A DNA stretch of 64,000 bases from Trichinella spiralis (Eukaryota > Nematoda > Enoplea > Trichinellida > Trichinellidae): contig CM012955.1 in NCBI GenBank assembly GCA_000181795.3, positions 7,650,450-7,714,449 on the forward strand, written 5' to 3'. This document shows, piece by piece, positions 1 through 13,306 of this stretch (position 1 is its first letter; the number at the start of each line of letters is the position of its first letter). Under the pieces are notes generated by a model. It had not been told where the DNA came from. It searched no databases and saw only the letters and a list, made by a program, of their open reading frames with translations. A program made the position numbers and the translations under genes.

Positions 1-2050
1 TGCTTTTTTGATCAATACATCTCAGTGGTAGTTCATTTTACAACTATATTTGAAAATGATGGCTAACTGAGAATAGAATGAAAATGCGGAAATTTAGTGT
101 ATAATTTATTTTTTTAAATTAATCTTTCCAGTTAATATCAGACTATTCCTTTCCTGGGAATATACAAAATGGGAAGCCAAAAAAAAATTTTTTTTTTGTT
201 ATTAATGCTTCAGTCGTGAAAATGCTATTTTTGCGGTGATAACTTTTATCTCATCTTGTTTGAATGGGAAAACATTTTCTTTTCAGAAACTTTCACAAAT
301 TGTGCATGTATTATTGTTATTATTGATTTACTTTTTCACTAGTCAGTAATTGTCGAAAATTCCATTAGAACGCGTACATTTTGTACAAATTGCAAATTGC
401 ATTGTTATTAATATTTGAAGCACCAATTAAATTTGTTGAGAATTGCATAATTTTTTTTGTTGGTGCATAAAAAGAAAATAAAAATAAAACGCAGGTAGAA
501 TAGTGGTGGAGGAGGTAGTGGATTTTCTTTTTTTTTTCTTGCTTTTGGTTGAAAAATCAATTCTTCTTTTACTTTCTGCAAAGTTCAATTGGAATATTTT
601 TTTTCTGTTCATATTTTAAATATCAAAAAAAAACCAAATTAACAAAAACGTTTTAAGCTATTATTACAAATTACGAGATAAGCAATTCATTTTATTCTTT
701 CCTTTCCATTCCTCCCTCCCTCCCTCTCCCCCTTCCAAAAAACAAACAAAATGCTCTATTGTAATTTTGTTGCTGGTGTGATTGTTGTCCATATATTTTT
801 TTTTCTTATGCTTTTTCACGCAACATTGCGCGAAGAAGCTTTCTTCGCATTGTCGTGGTTAATTTGCCGTCGGCACTTGATGTGAAAATGTGGAAAATCC
901 GTTGTCGATTGTTGGATCGATTTTGTCCACTGTTGGGCGCAATTCTGTTTTTCAAATTCAAACAGATCAAACAATAATTATTCCCCTTCTAATACACACG
1001 GCACGGCCGTGCTTGTGTTCAAGCCGAGCTTGATGAGATTCTTTTGACCTGATTGATGCTCATCGACTGCGTCATATTTTTCTCTAAACAAAACCTTTTT
1101 GCTTGGTGCATGCATGCAAAAAAAAAACATTTTAATACTAAGAATAGTCGATTTATTTCCATTTATGGAAATGTTTGTTGTTCAATTAAATTATTCTTAT
1201 TTTTTCATTGCTTTTTCTTTCTTCTTGTTGTTGTTGTTGTTGTTGTTGGTAGTGGTTTTATTCGAGCTTCAAGATGCTTGTTGTAAAGATCATCGGATGT
1301 GATGATGTATTATTTATGCTTCCGTTTTGGTCGGAGAACATTTCCGCCCGGAAGCTTGCTTTACATACAAAGTCATTGCCAGACATGACTGTCGTAGAAG
1401 TGATTTTTTCTTTTGCATATCTTTTGGCTTGGTTGGCGCGGGATACGGCATACATAAGTTGATTTCCAAAGACAATTGATTTTGGAATTTGCGCTTGTTG
1501 GTGGCTTTGTACGCATGTGGGCGTGTTTTGCATGATGCCGATGTCGCTGGTGTGTGTGTGTGTCTGAGGGTTGGTGTCAGTGGTAGAAGTTTTGAACGAA
1601 TTGCTTCACGCGGCGCGACATCTTCTTTTTCTGCTTCAAGTCGACGACGCCAATCAAGCAAGCCAACCATGCAGCGCTTTAGCCGAGCACAGCAGTGGTG
1701 GCGGCGGCGGCGGCGGAGGCGGATTCACAGGCCATTGTCAGCTGTGTGAAATATTGTTGTTATTATTCTTAGCATTATTATCATACAATTATGTTTATTT
1801 ATTTGCACATCATTTTGAAATATTGAGAAAATTGAAAAAAAAGAATATTATTGTTGCCGCTGTTGTTCTTGTTGTTGTTGTTTGTTGTCACTGCTGTTGC
1901 TGTACTTTTTGGTCATTATTTTTCGAAACATCCATCCTGCAACGTCCTCTTCATATGCTAATTGACGTTTTCGCATATTTATAATTGGGATATTTTTGTT
2001 TTGATTGCATGTTTGCATTTTCACCTTGGACGGTCAGTTTGTGATATCTG
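1..2050. other. Non-coding sequence upstream of the LAR-type phosphatase
   Basis: No gene was recognised here. The stretch is AT-rich with homopolymer runs, a C/T-rich run near 700-740 and a GTT-type repeat near 1227-1250. A more GC-balanced patch lies at about 1490-1740, containing a GGC/GGT-rich run. Open frames here are short and low in complexity. It may hold the promoter and 5' leader of the phosphatase gene that starts at 2051. Upstream immunoglobulin or fibronectin exons of a long LAR isoform are not visible; they could lie left of the window. Confidence 0.5.
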
Positions 2051-2099
2051 ATGATGATGATGATGAACTGGTGGTGGTGGTGGTGGTGGAGGAGGAGGA
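2050..2099 (+). repeat. Trinucleotide repeats at the start of the phosphatase ORF
   Basis: Consecutive short repeats of GAT/ATG, then TGG, then GAG/AGG. Read in frame they give five Met, one Asn, seven Trp and three Arg codons before the hydrophobic leader. Such repeats are prone to slippage. They may instead be untranslated, with initiation at another Met, or be spliced out. Confidence 0.8.
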
Positions 2100-3004
2100 G
2101 TCAGTTGACGCCGGTCGGTTTGCTATTGTTAGCCGTCTGCGTGCATTCAGCTTGTGAGACCGGCTCTAGATACAGAACTCCACCGATGACCAGTGAAGAA
2201 CGTCGACTGATCAACTCTTCACCTTGCTTTTTAGTGACTCAAATGGAAGTGAAGAATGTCACTGCTCAGGCAATGTCCACAACATCCGCCCTTGTAGTCT
2301 GGAAGCCAGTGAACGAACGACGAGTCCGAGGATACAAGGTATGTAAAAGCAAATATAAATAAATAAATTATAATTTATAAACTTTATTATTTTTACTCTT
2401 TTTTTTGTTTTTCATTCTTTTAATTTTTCATCGACTTTTCAATATTGACTGGTCGCCCTTGGAGCGACGTTATTAATTGATTCTTCGTTATAATGCGACG
2501 ACGAATCAACTTGAAATTCTGGGTTTGTGTCTGTGGCTCCGGCGCTTCTATCTGGGCAGAATGTTCAAGTGGGAAAGGAGGGAGGTTCGGTTTTTCCGCT
2601 TTACACTTTTCCATCAGCCATCTTGGATCGACTTTTTAATAATCGACAAGGATCGATACTGCACACGTCTGTGTCACTTCAAGCCATATCAGCCAATATG
2701 ATCCACTTGATCATTCATATATATATATATATTTATTTATTTATTTGGAATTAATTTCTTATTATTAATTTTCCCCTTTTTTACATTCACTAATATAGTT
2801 TTTTTCTTATTATATTATAATAGGTTCAAGTCAACTTGTTCAATTTTTGCTCAATTTACAATTGATTTTCAACTTTTACATTAGAATTGATAGTTTCATC
2901 ATCACAATCATTGATTGTATAATATATGGATAAGTAAATCAATAATATTGATTCTCAAATCAGTTAACAAAAGTCAATTGAATGTAGTTTTGAGAGAGTT
3001 TTGT

Positions 3005-3047
<43 letters not shown>

Positions 3048-6000
3048 CCTTTGGGAAAAAGTATTTTCTCCAATTTATCATCATCATCGTTGTTTTACTG
3101 TCTCCTGTTTCAGTTTGCTGAACTGATTTAAAATGAAAATGAATTTTTTCTTTCAATTTATCATCATCAATCGTCGCAATATGGCGACAATATTGAAATT
3201 TCATTTTCTTTTTCCTCTTGCGGAAAACAACAACGAACTTACTGCGTGTGTAATTTGTGAATCCAATATGGCAAAAGTCGAGTTATTTCATTTGAAAATT
3301 TTGAATAAATTTATTTTTTTTTATTAAAAACCAAAACCACCAATAAATATATTCTACTTTTCTGTTCAGGTTCTCTACACGGCAGAACCGTCGGACAGGG
3401 CATGGCGTGACAAAGAAATTTTGAATCCCGCAGCCGATCGGCTTCTGATCGAAAATTTGATGCCCAAAGTCCACTATGCATTCTGCGTCAAGACAATTTT
3501 GATTGACGGAGTTTGTTTGTTTGTTTGTTTATTTATTTAATGTTTTTTTTCTTCTTCTATACATTTTAATTTGAATATTTAGTGTAGTTTGTATTGTTTG
3601 AAGAAAAAAAATATTATTCAACTTTCAGGCAGTAACGGAATGTTCAGAAAATGCATTTGAAGTCATCCAACCGAAATATGTTGTTCACGACGTGAGCGTT
3701 GAAAAATTGCACAGCTCTTTTGTTCAGCTGCGCTGGGAATACGACGGACCAAAGCCTGCTTCATTCTACGTAAGCGGCTTGTTTGTGTTAACTGTTTCTA
3801 TTTAACCAAATATTTATACAGTCGAGTGATGATTTTTATACGAAATAAAAAAAACAGGGGAGGGGCTGCTGTTTTCATTTATATCTTTGTTTCTTTTCTC
3901 AGAATTGATTATTTTATTTATTGTCATTGAATCTATATGTATGTATGTATGTATTTTTTGCATTTTTTCAATTCAGGTAAAGTATCGTGGAAAGAAGAGG
4001 TACAAGACACAGATTGACGAGTGGAAAGAGTTGAGCATTGATGGTTTGACCACTGAAACAGAACAACAAGTGCTCAACGTGACCAATTTGAGACCGTATA
4101 CCAATTACACGTTCGACGTCGGTGTAGTTTGGTTGAATGACACTCACCAGCATTATTATTTGCCGCAGACTGTCGACATTGTTACCAAGAAATCAGGTAC
4201 AGAAATACAATTCCATCGCAGCTTGTTCGCAAGTTTAAACGAAGCATTTAATCTCTTATTTTTTTGGTCCAGTGCCACCGTTTATAACCGCTCCGGTTGT
4301 GCTTGAATCGTTGAACAGTAAAGAGGTGCTGCTTCGACTGGAAGCCGCCACCGAAGAGTACGGTCCAGTGTCTTACTATTGGCTGGTGGTCGTTCCGGCA
4401 GAATTTCCACGCATCCCGGATAAAATTGAAAACAAAGAAGTTTGCAATTTTTTATTAACTTTTTTCCATTCGATTTATTTCTTTTTTTTTTGAATCATTT
4501 TTTCCGAATCAAGGTTCTACACGCCAAAACTTATCACCCCATGCCCGGAGATTTGTACGTGGCTGCTCGTTTGACCAGGCGGGAAATTTTGGCCATGAAA
4601 GGTGGCTTGTTCACGCTTGGTGACGGTCTGCGTTATGCGGATTTTACCAATTTTCCATTGAACAACAAAATTCACTACAAAACATTTTTACGAGCCTTTC
4701 TCGACGACGAAGCCGAAAGTGATTTCAACGAACCGGTAATTTATTTATTTATTTGTTATTAGTATTTATTTTGCCGAAGAATCGGATATCTGTCTCAATT
4801 TCATCTTTTTCTTTTTTTTTTTTGTTAATTTTCAGAGCCAAACATCCAGCATGTACAGTGCAGAATTTTCACCGTTGACAATGACCGCCAGTCCGAAGAT
4901 GTCCAGCTCCAGCTTGTGGATTGTTGGTCCAATTATTGCACTAATTGTAGTCGGATTTATCATTGGCATTGTCTGCTTTTTCGTGTTCAACTTGAACAAG
5001 TAAGTGAAAAAATTTCAAATTTCAACACAAATTTCCTCTTCTCCAAAACTGCTTCATCCTTTTCTTTGTTTTTATCTTCAGGAAAAATAAGCTTCCTACA
5101 AAGCAAGGTAGTGTGAACAAGGTTACTTTGGGTCCGGTGGGTCCGACTGAAACATCGCGACTGTTGAAAGATGCACACGGCAACACGACCGTCGTCAACG
5201 GACCCGCGGTCAATGCTTACAGCAGTTCAAAAATGCCGAATATGTATTGCGGCGCTGGTACCGGTGAGCAGATGGAAATGCAGAGCGTCTTTTATCCGCA
5301 ACCTCCGCCCACTGTGGCTAGCGGTTCGCCCCATTCACCGATCCCGGTCATTGAATTCGCTGCTCACATTGATCATCTTAAAGCGAATGACAATTTGATG
5401 TTTTCGCGGGAATACGAAGTAATTGTAACTGTAATAATGGATCTAGTATTTAAAATTTATTATTTTCCACTTGAAGAGCATCGAAACTGGTCAACAACAG
5501 ACATGGGATCATTCGAATTTTGATTACAACAAGCCGAAAAATCGTTACGCCAATGTAGTTGCTTATGATCACAGTCGTGTAGTGTTGAGTAAACTTGCCG
5601 ACATTCCTGGTTCCGACTATATCAACGCCAACTATATTGACGGCTATCATCGTAGTAAGGCTTACATTGCTACGCAGGTGAGAAGAAAAAACTTGTGTTT
5701 GTTGTTAACTGACTAATTTGTCGGTGTTTTCAGGGTCCCATGCCAGAGACGTTTAACGATTTTTGGCGAATGGTCTGGGAAGAGAATTCTGCCACCGTGG
5801 TAATGCTGACCAAACTCGAAGAACGTACCAGAATCAAATGCGACCAATACTGGCCTAGTCGAGGTTCGGCATTGTACGGTCTGGTCAACGTAGCAATGAA
5901 AGATACCACTGAACTGGCTCATTATACGTTGCGTGTTTTTCAAATTAGTTTGGTAATTATATTGCATATTATTACAATTTGTCTGTTTAATCAACTAATC

Positions 6001-6204
6001 AATCAATCAATCAATTATTAAAGCAAGGACAGAGCGAAGTTCGTGAAGTTCGTCATCTTCAATTTACAGCATGGCCTGATCACGGTGTGCCTGAACATCC
6101 TACTCCTTTTCTCATTTTTCTCAAGCGAGTCAAAGCTGTCAATCCTGCCGAATCTGGTCCAATTATTGTCCACTGCAGGTGAATTTAGTGACCATACTGG
6201 CAAA

Positions 6205-6235
<31 letters not shown>

Positions 6236-8968
6236 GCAGTGCTGGAGTTGGGCGAACCGGAGCTTACATTGTCGTCGATACCATGTTGGATCGTCTACGT
6301 TATGAAAATACAATCGACATATATGGTTGTGTGACGGCGATTCGATCGCAAAGAAATTACATGGTCCAAACTGAAGAGCAGTATGTATTTATTCACGATG
6401 CAGTTTTGGATGCGGTTCAGTCGGGCTGTACTGAAGTTCCGGTGTCGAAATTATTTTTGCACATTGAAAATTTGCTCCAATATCAAGCCATGGAAAATGC
6501 TACTGGCATGGAATTAGAATTTCGAGTAAGCAGCATCTGTTTGATTCTTGTTGTTTGTTGCTTTACTTATTTTTGATTTATTTTAATTTCTAGCATTTGT
6601 CGACATTGAAATTTCCAAATGCCAAATTCACAGCTGCCAATCGACCGTGCAACAAGTTGAAAAATCGTCTGGTCAACGTGGTTCCGTACGATTGGTCGCG
6701 GGTCTGTTTGGCGCCGCTTCCCCATGTCGACGGCTCGGATTACATCAACGCATCTTTCGTCGACGGATATCGGCTGCGGAAGATGTACATCGCTACTCAA
6801 GGACCGATGACCAACACTGTCAACGACTTTTGGCGTATGCTATGGGAGCACAATTCGACCATCATTGTCATGCTGACCAAATTACGTGAACTCGGTCGAG
6901 TAAGTAAAAGAAAAAAAAATTAACCAAACCTTAAAAAAAAATGACACATTTATTTTGTTTCTTTTTGATTTGCATATTTATACATGTAGTTGTGCGTGTG
7001 TATATGTTTATTTATTTATTGTGCATGTGTGTGTGTGTGTATTTTGTTTCAATTAATTGTTGTGTGTTTGGATTGTTTTTTTTGTTTGAATATTGGAAAC
7101 TGTCAACTTTGGCATATTTGCACAGTTTAAATTTTATATATATGCATAATTATCAAAGCACGTGTGAAAATAGCACTTTTTCATTGTTATCTATTTAATA
7201 GTTTCAATTCAGCTTTTAATACGATACAGAAGAGAGAGCAAGAATTTCTTTACTATGTTGCTGTAAGAAACACTACTTTTCTCTTCAACGACTACGATTG
7301 CCATATTGGAAAAAGCAAATTTTAAATCAATAATCTTAATCAATATATGCAGTGAATAAATTTATATTATTTGTAAGGTTTAATTTTTATTATCTCGTTA
7401 TCAATTTCGTCAATTGTTTGTTGTTCGGGTTTTAAAATTTCAAATTAGTCAATGATTCGAGAATAATTAAAAGCATCGAAAAGCTAGCATTATTTGTTGC
7501 ATTGTATAATTTATTGTTTTATTATTATTTTTTCCGTTGTTGGTTGTGTTGATGAAGTGTCTAGTTGTTGAATTGTTTTTGGTAGTTGTGTCTCGCGGTT
7601 GTTCAGATAAAAAAGTTGGCGTCTTTACCATGCTAGGCCATGGATTTTGTAAAATTGGAATCTCATCGCTTTTATTCTCTTCCAGGAAGTTTGTCCAGAA
7701 TGTCATAAATACAAATCCATCGACCTCAAACCACTTCAAGTTGTAAGTACCTAGATTTTGGTTTGTCCTATAGGCTTCTCTCTATCTTTGATAGGCCATC
7801 GGTATTTTTTTATACATGTCTTGTGCAATCTGCCTTCCTCTATATAACTGATCATTACTGATAATTTATTTTTTATCTGATCAATGTATCTTGAGCATCT
7901 GTATCTATCTATCTGTTTTTCTGTCTCTCTTTCTCTCACTGTTTTTTTAATTATAACTTGTAAAATAAATAAGTAAATAAATAAATATATATGGTTGTTT
8001 TGTTAGCGCGTCTGTTGTTGTAGTTGTTTATTTTTGGAATTTTATTCGTTTTATTTTTGTTTCATTCCCCACTGTATTGTCTGTCTGTTGATGTGTGTGT
8101 GCGTGTGTGTATGTGTTGTTGATTGATTGATTGATTGAAAATTGTTGTTGTAGTTGTTTTATGAAATTTTATTAACAAAATATAATATACTTTTGCTTTT
8201 GTATAAAATTATATGACGATGATTGGTTTCAGGAAAAGTGTTGTCAGTACTGGCCATCTGACCAAGCTGAAAAGTACGATCATTTGCTGGTCGAGCCGAT
8301 CGCTGAGTACAACATGCCTCAGTATGTTCTCAGGGAATTCAAACTAACCGATTCCAGGGTAAACCGTTTTTGGGATGTCTGTAATTTGTAGTACACAATC
8401 GTTGCATTTTGTTTTTTTTTTGTTTCCACTGTAGAATGGACAGTCGAAAACGATTCGACATTTTCAATACACCGAGTGGCCAGAACAAGGTGTACCGAAG
8501 TCCAGTGATTTTTTGATCGATTTCATCGGGCAAGTGCACAAAACTCGAGAACAGTTTGGTCAAGAAGGGCCAATAACTGTACATTGCAGGTATAATATTA
8601 TTTATACCATACTGTATCGTACTGTACTGTACTTGTGTATTTTTACACACACATTTATTTATTAATTTATTTATTTGCTTATTTCAGTACTGGCGTCAGT
8701 CGAACTGGTGTATTTATTGCGCTGAGCATATTGTTGGAGAGAATACGTTTTGAATGTGTTGTGGACATTTTTACTGTTGTGAAATTGCTTCGAGCGCAAA
8801 GGCCGAACATGGTTCAATCTGAGGTTTTTAATCAGAAATATACATATACATATACATATACATATATTTATTTATTTATTTATTTCATAGGACCAATACA
8901 AGTTTCTTCATCAAGCTGCAATGGAATATCTTGGCTCTTTTGATCATTTTGCACTTCCACAATTTTAA
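2051..8968 (+). CDS. ptp-3: LAR-type receptor tyrosine-protein phosphatase (PTP-3 like), short ectodomain
   Basis: Single-pass receptor that removes phosphate from tyrosine; LAR family members act in axon guidance and synapse formation. Exons: 2051-2338, 3370-3510, 3629-3769, 3977-4196, 4273-4439, 4514-4735, 4836-4999, 5082-5418, 5477-5677, 5734-5952, 6024-6178, 6240-6525, 6594-6899, 8233-8358, 8435-8589, 8688-8823, 8891-8968 (1113 residues). A leader-like hydrophobic stretch lies at about 20-36, three fibronectin III domains at about 72-390, a membrane segment at 420-444, and two phosphatase domains. D1 has WPD (Asp719) and HCSAGVGR (Cys751). D2 has WPE and HCSTGVSR (Cys1042), as usual for the regulatory D2. 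It ends in the LAR-like EYLGSFDHF. An in-frame TGA at 2042-2044 precedes the chosen start. The leader follows a run of Met and Trp codons, so the first exon is the least certain part. It is about half the length of full LAR. Confidence 0.92.
3006..3042. repeat. (TA)n microsatellite in phosphatase intron 1
   Basis: Uninterrupted TA dinucleotide run inside the 1031-base first intron of the LAR-like gene. Similar shorter TA runs occur near 23445, 34221, 38718, 41299 and 44970. Confidence 0.9.
6205..6235 (+). repeat. (TTA)n run forming most of an intron in D1
   Basis: The 61-base intron 6179-6239 splits the catalytic HC|S motif of D1. It is largely TTA repeats that run directly into the TTATTGCAG acceptor. 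The usual pyrimidine tract is therefore replaced by a microsatellite. Confidence 0.85.
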
Positions 8969-11242
8969 ACCATTCTGTTTTTCTTTTTCATATGCCATCA
9001 GTAGTAATTGACTGTACAATTGTACAACCTCAACCACAACAACAACAACAACAACAATGACAATTACAATAGAAAACCCGAGTGGTTATATTTCTTTTTT
9101 TCATGTTTGTTTGTAAAATTACTGGTGCTGTTCTATTTCTGGGCAACATTCTGTTTGTTGAAAATTTATGAATTATTATTCTTCATTTATTATTATTATT
9201 ATTATTCATCCAATCATGTCCAACAGCTGTCTCTGTTCACTTATTATTATTCCATTCGATACAATACGTACAATGTTTCAGACCAGTCAATTTATGTTGA
9301 TTAGCATCTTATGCCTTCATATGTTTACAAAACTTATTGTTTTTATTGTTTGTTACAATTGTTAAAAAATTGTCTGTCTAAAAGTGCTCCTTTTACCACT
9401 GCGGTGCATATATCCATCCATCCATACGTCCATATATATATATATACATGATGGCAAGTTGTTCTTGCCACAGATTCACGGACACTGGCGGCACGCAACC
9501 GACCGTTTTATTGATTTTTATACATCAAGACAGTGGGGGCGGGGCTGAATGGCATGCGATTTGAAGACGCTTCGATGCCAGCGAACAAACTGTGATGATA
9601 TTTGCGAAGTTAACAGAACGACATGATTGTGATTCGTTGCATCACTGCCTACCCTGTTCATCATCATCATCATCGTCATATGTGATCTTAGATAAATTAA
9701 TTTTTTGCTTTTCTATTGCCAGATCATCAAAAAAAATAGTCTTTTCTAAAAGCAACAAGAAAATTATTCATCAACTATTTGAAACGGTTTCAATTCTGTG
9801 TTGACAATGAAAAATGAATTATTAAACAAAAATTTTACAATAATTTTCGTTTGATTTTCCTTTCCGGTTTGGAAAATGCAATGCGTCCGCCGATTGTAAT
9901 CGTATGCTGTGTCGATGAAAAAAAAACACTTTTCTTCTAAGAATATATATATATTTATTTATTTAAAATTACTTTTAATTATTTAGCCAGTGTTTTTAAT
10001 TTTTTTTTCAAAAAAAAGTTTTATGAATGAATCAATTGATTAATCATTATTATTAACATTCATTCCTTCGTTTTACTGTTCAAAATTGATGACACATTTA
10101 AAAAATAATTTCAATTATATTAAAAAGTTGTTTTTAAATGGCAAATAATGCGCTGCGACATGCTCAGTGAAGATTTTTGTATGCATTTCATTTTCATCTT
10201 TTAGCAAACAGGAAACATCGGATTCAATTCAATTATCGTATGAATAAATTAATTTTAAATGAATAAATAAATAAATAAATATATCTACAACTGCACACGG
10301 ATATGCTGCATATTTTGAAAATTTAAATGTCAGTTTAAAATCTGAATTAAAAAATATTTATTTTTAATAAATTAAATATTGTATTACGTGATAATTTTTT
10401 TTCATACCTGCCTTTTAGCGAATCATTTGGAGTGTACTGTAGATTGGACGGAAGTCTTCTCTGCGGCTAAGCGGCTGAATTTCTGGGCCGTTCACTGGAG
10501 GCTCTGTTTGGCCAAATTTAAAGCGACCGCTTGGAAAATTTGCATCTTTTCAAATTATCGCCGCCGCTCTCCAACTCGGTGAGTTCAGCATTACTGCGGT
10601 CGCATGAAAACTATTTCGCAAATGCACCTTTCAATAATATTTATTAATCGAACATTTCAGAACAGTCGAATATTGTCGCACAGACAACATTTTCGGTTTC
10701 AAATTTCACACAATCACACAGTGTTGTTTGAAAATTTTAACCAATTTTTAAATCTTTTTTTTTCCATCAATCCCAATCCTAACTTGTGTTGTATTTTCGA
10801 ACTTACATATATTATCATCATCGTCATTTTATATATATTTTTATTTCGATTTCGATTCATTTGGAAATGATTCTATTTGATCCAATCATTTTGTCAACTG
10901 AATTTACATGTGCAGATTTGTTTTTTTTCTTTCGCCTTTTATTCTTTTTTTCGAACATTTCAGCTGTTTCGTCTGTATTAATCAGTTTTTTTCTTTTTTC
11001 TATTTACGTTGAATAATTCTTCGAAAAGTATTATTTTTAAACTTTTCGAAAAAAAAATTCAAACTTGAGCATTATTTTTTTGTAACTTTTTCAATTTTTG
11101 ATTATTTTCTTTTGCTGGTTTTAGTTGGTGCTTGTCAGAATTTTGCTTGCCTGTTGTCGAAAGAGAACGTTGTTCAAAAGTTGTGCATCCATTTAGAGTG
11201 ACTTGCATTCGACAACTTTCAACGTCATCGACACTTTTCACG
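8969..11242. other. Intergenic region between phosphatase and ERCC8-like gene
   Basis: No gene was recognised. It starts with the 3' untranslated region of the phosphatase and carries AAC, TTA and TCA repeats near 9041-9060, 9180-9210 and 9659-9675. Two patches are richer in GC. One is around 9470-9600 and includes a GGGGGCGGGG box near 9534. The other is around 10430-10600. Either could be a promoter or unspotted 5' exon. Small open frames show no recognisable protein. Confidence 0.5.
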
Positions 11243-13306
11243 ATGGTAATTTATTGTTTATTAATTAATTTATTGTTCCATTGGATTTTATTAAATGTGG
11301 TTCAATTTTTCAGATGCGCGAATACAGAAATCTCCGGGAGTCCGGCATGATGTGCGAGGCGAACGCCTTGTTACAGCAAGTTGAAACGGAACACCTGCTG
11401 AAAATGAGAACCACCAATCTCTTGTCAGTTGACAGACTGACCAGTAGATTGGAGATGGATTCCTCGGAGCAGTTGTAAGCTGTTATGTTTTTTTTCTATT
11501 TTCAACATAATAATAATAATAATAATAATATCACGGTAAGATTTTGTACACTTTGCATGTACATGCACAGACATACAGATGTAATATCTGAGGCTGTTGT
11601 CAAATCACTGATTAATCAGTTGTAAAGCAACTTGGACTCAGATTGATTTATGCAAATTTACTCAGGTCATTTGCTTGTGCTCCAGTAATTTTCTGGGCAA
11701 ACGATAAGTTTGTTTGCGTTCGGTTGAATTTAAATTTGAATTTCAATAAAATTGCACTTTTTTAAAATTAGCATTCTATTTTCGTGATCAGAAAATGAAC
11801 AAATAAAACAAATATATTATTGTGCAATGTTTGATTGTTTTTAAAATTATCCATCTATTCAATTACAACAGCACTCTGTGTGTGTATAAGTAAGTAGTAA
11901 TAATAGGAATTGGTAGAATTGATGAAAAGTTATTTTTGAAGAAATTTGCATTCTTTTTATTTGTCGAATTTTATTTTCAACGTTGATGTCGTCTGATTTG
12001 GATTTTTAGCTTTTTATTTGCCGAAGTGACCGGTATAGTTCGTATAGCTCAAATGCGTACAGGCGAGAAAAATATGACTATTATTGCGTAAGTGTGTAAT
12101 TGAGAATGTTTTATTTTTTTTTGTTAATTTTTCCAACTTTTTCCATTATAAAGCATATCCAAGCAGACCGATTGGTCCACCATCAATCAATAATTAATCA
12201 GTAGTATTGTATTTTTTGTACTTTTTTTAATGTGCAAATTCATTTTACTTTTCTATTCTATTGTGTAACAGTTGTTCAGTAATGGATTTTCAGAGAATGG
12301 GTTCCACGCTGCGTGATGCCTCGTACTAAAATCACATGCTTGCGGTGGCATCCGTGGGACCACAGCCTTTTCACTTCTGTCGGCACTGACGGCAGGTTGC
12401 ACGCCTGGAGTGCTGCGACCATGGTGCCCGTCCAAGAGACTGAACTCGGCTATAAGTTGATGTATCACTCGATTTGTAACAATCCAGCATCTGAACCACT
12501 GGTTGCAGGTTGGCAGTGTTTTTTTGTTCTTTTATTTCTTCGACTGATTTATTTTAATTATTATTTTTTTCTGTGCAGCCGCTTATTCCGATAGGGCTGG
12601 CATTGCGATTGTGGATTTGCGAGACAACATACCGTGCTTCCGGATGGCAATTGGCGAGATAGGTATATCATCGTTTGTTGAATGGTCACCACGGGAAAAA
12701 GATCGCCTACTTACCATGTCCCCAACGGGTGTCTACGTTTGGGATATGCGCAGTTTCAGGGTACATATGCATATATATTTGTATGTTGTTGCTGTTGTTA
12801 TGTTCTTTTTTATTTCTTGTTTTCTTCTTCAACAGGTACCGGTGAAGAAGCTCGTTCCACCGGATGATCGATCCAAACTGCGTGGTATGAAAATTTCGTC
12901 CGATGGTCAGCACTTGTTCACTTTACAAGGCAGCAATCGTTTTGGCCTCTGGCATTTGCCGTTGATGATTTTCGTCCAGTCGACACCATCGCAAGAATTT
13001 TCAAGTGTAATCGACAAAACAGTCCAATTTGACATGTTTTCACTGGTCCAATGCGACGAAAATTATGCCTTCATTCCAGTTCACGATCTCGTCCACTTGA
13101 TGTGCCTTCGCACTGGCAACGTTCCAGTACATTTGCATGGACCGATCAACGGCGTTGATCAGTGCATTTATCGGCGCATCAGTCAACAACTGATCATCTG
13201 CGGCATTGATTCCAGGCCCTGTTTGTGCACTGTACCGACCGATTTGGATGATCTTAGAGAAACTCCGCCCCCACAGCCAGCTCCTGTAATAGATGATGAT
13301 TTTTGA
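11243..13306 (+). CDS. ercc-8: ERCC-8/CSA-like WD40 DNA repair protein
   Basis: Resembles Cockayne syndrome protein A, the WD40 substrate receptor of a DDB1-CUL4 ubiquitin ligase in transcription-coupled repair in the nucleus. Exons: (11243-11245), 11314-11474, 12010-12087, 12294-12508, 12579-12760, 12836-13306, giving 368-369 residues against 396 in human. WD-type motifs include CLRWHPWDHSLFTS, WSPREKDRLLTM and VYVWDMRS. The order of blades and the acidic C-terminus (VIDDDF) follow human CSA. The start is either the ATG at 11314, directly after an acceptor AG, or an ATG at 11243-11245 joined in frame. If the acceptor is used for trans-splicing, 11314 is the natural start. The WD repeats are degenerate, so another WD40 protein is possible but less likely. 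Confidence 0.82.

Noticed and set aside
1314-1670. 118-codon minus-strand frame upstream of the phosphatase
   Set aside because: No domain or splice context; a GC-balanced patch alone is not evidence of a gene.
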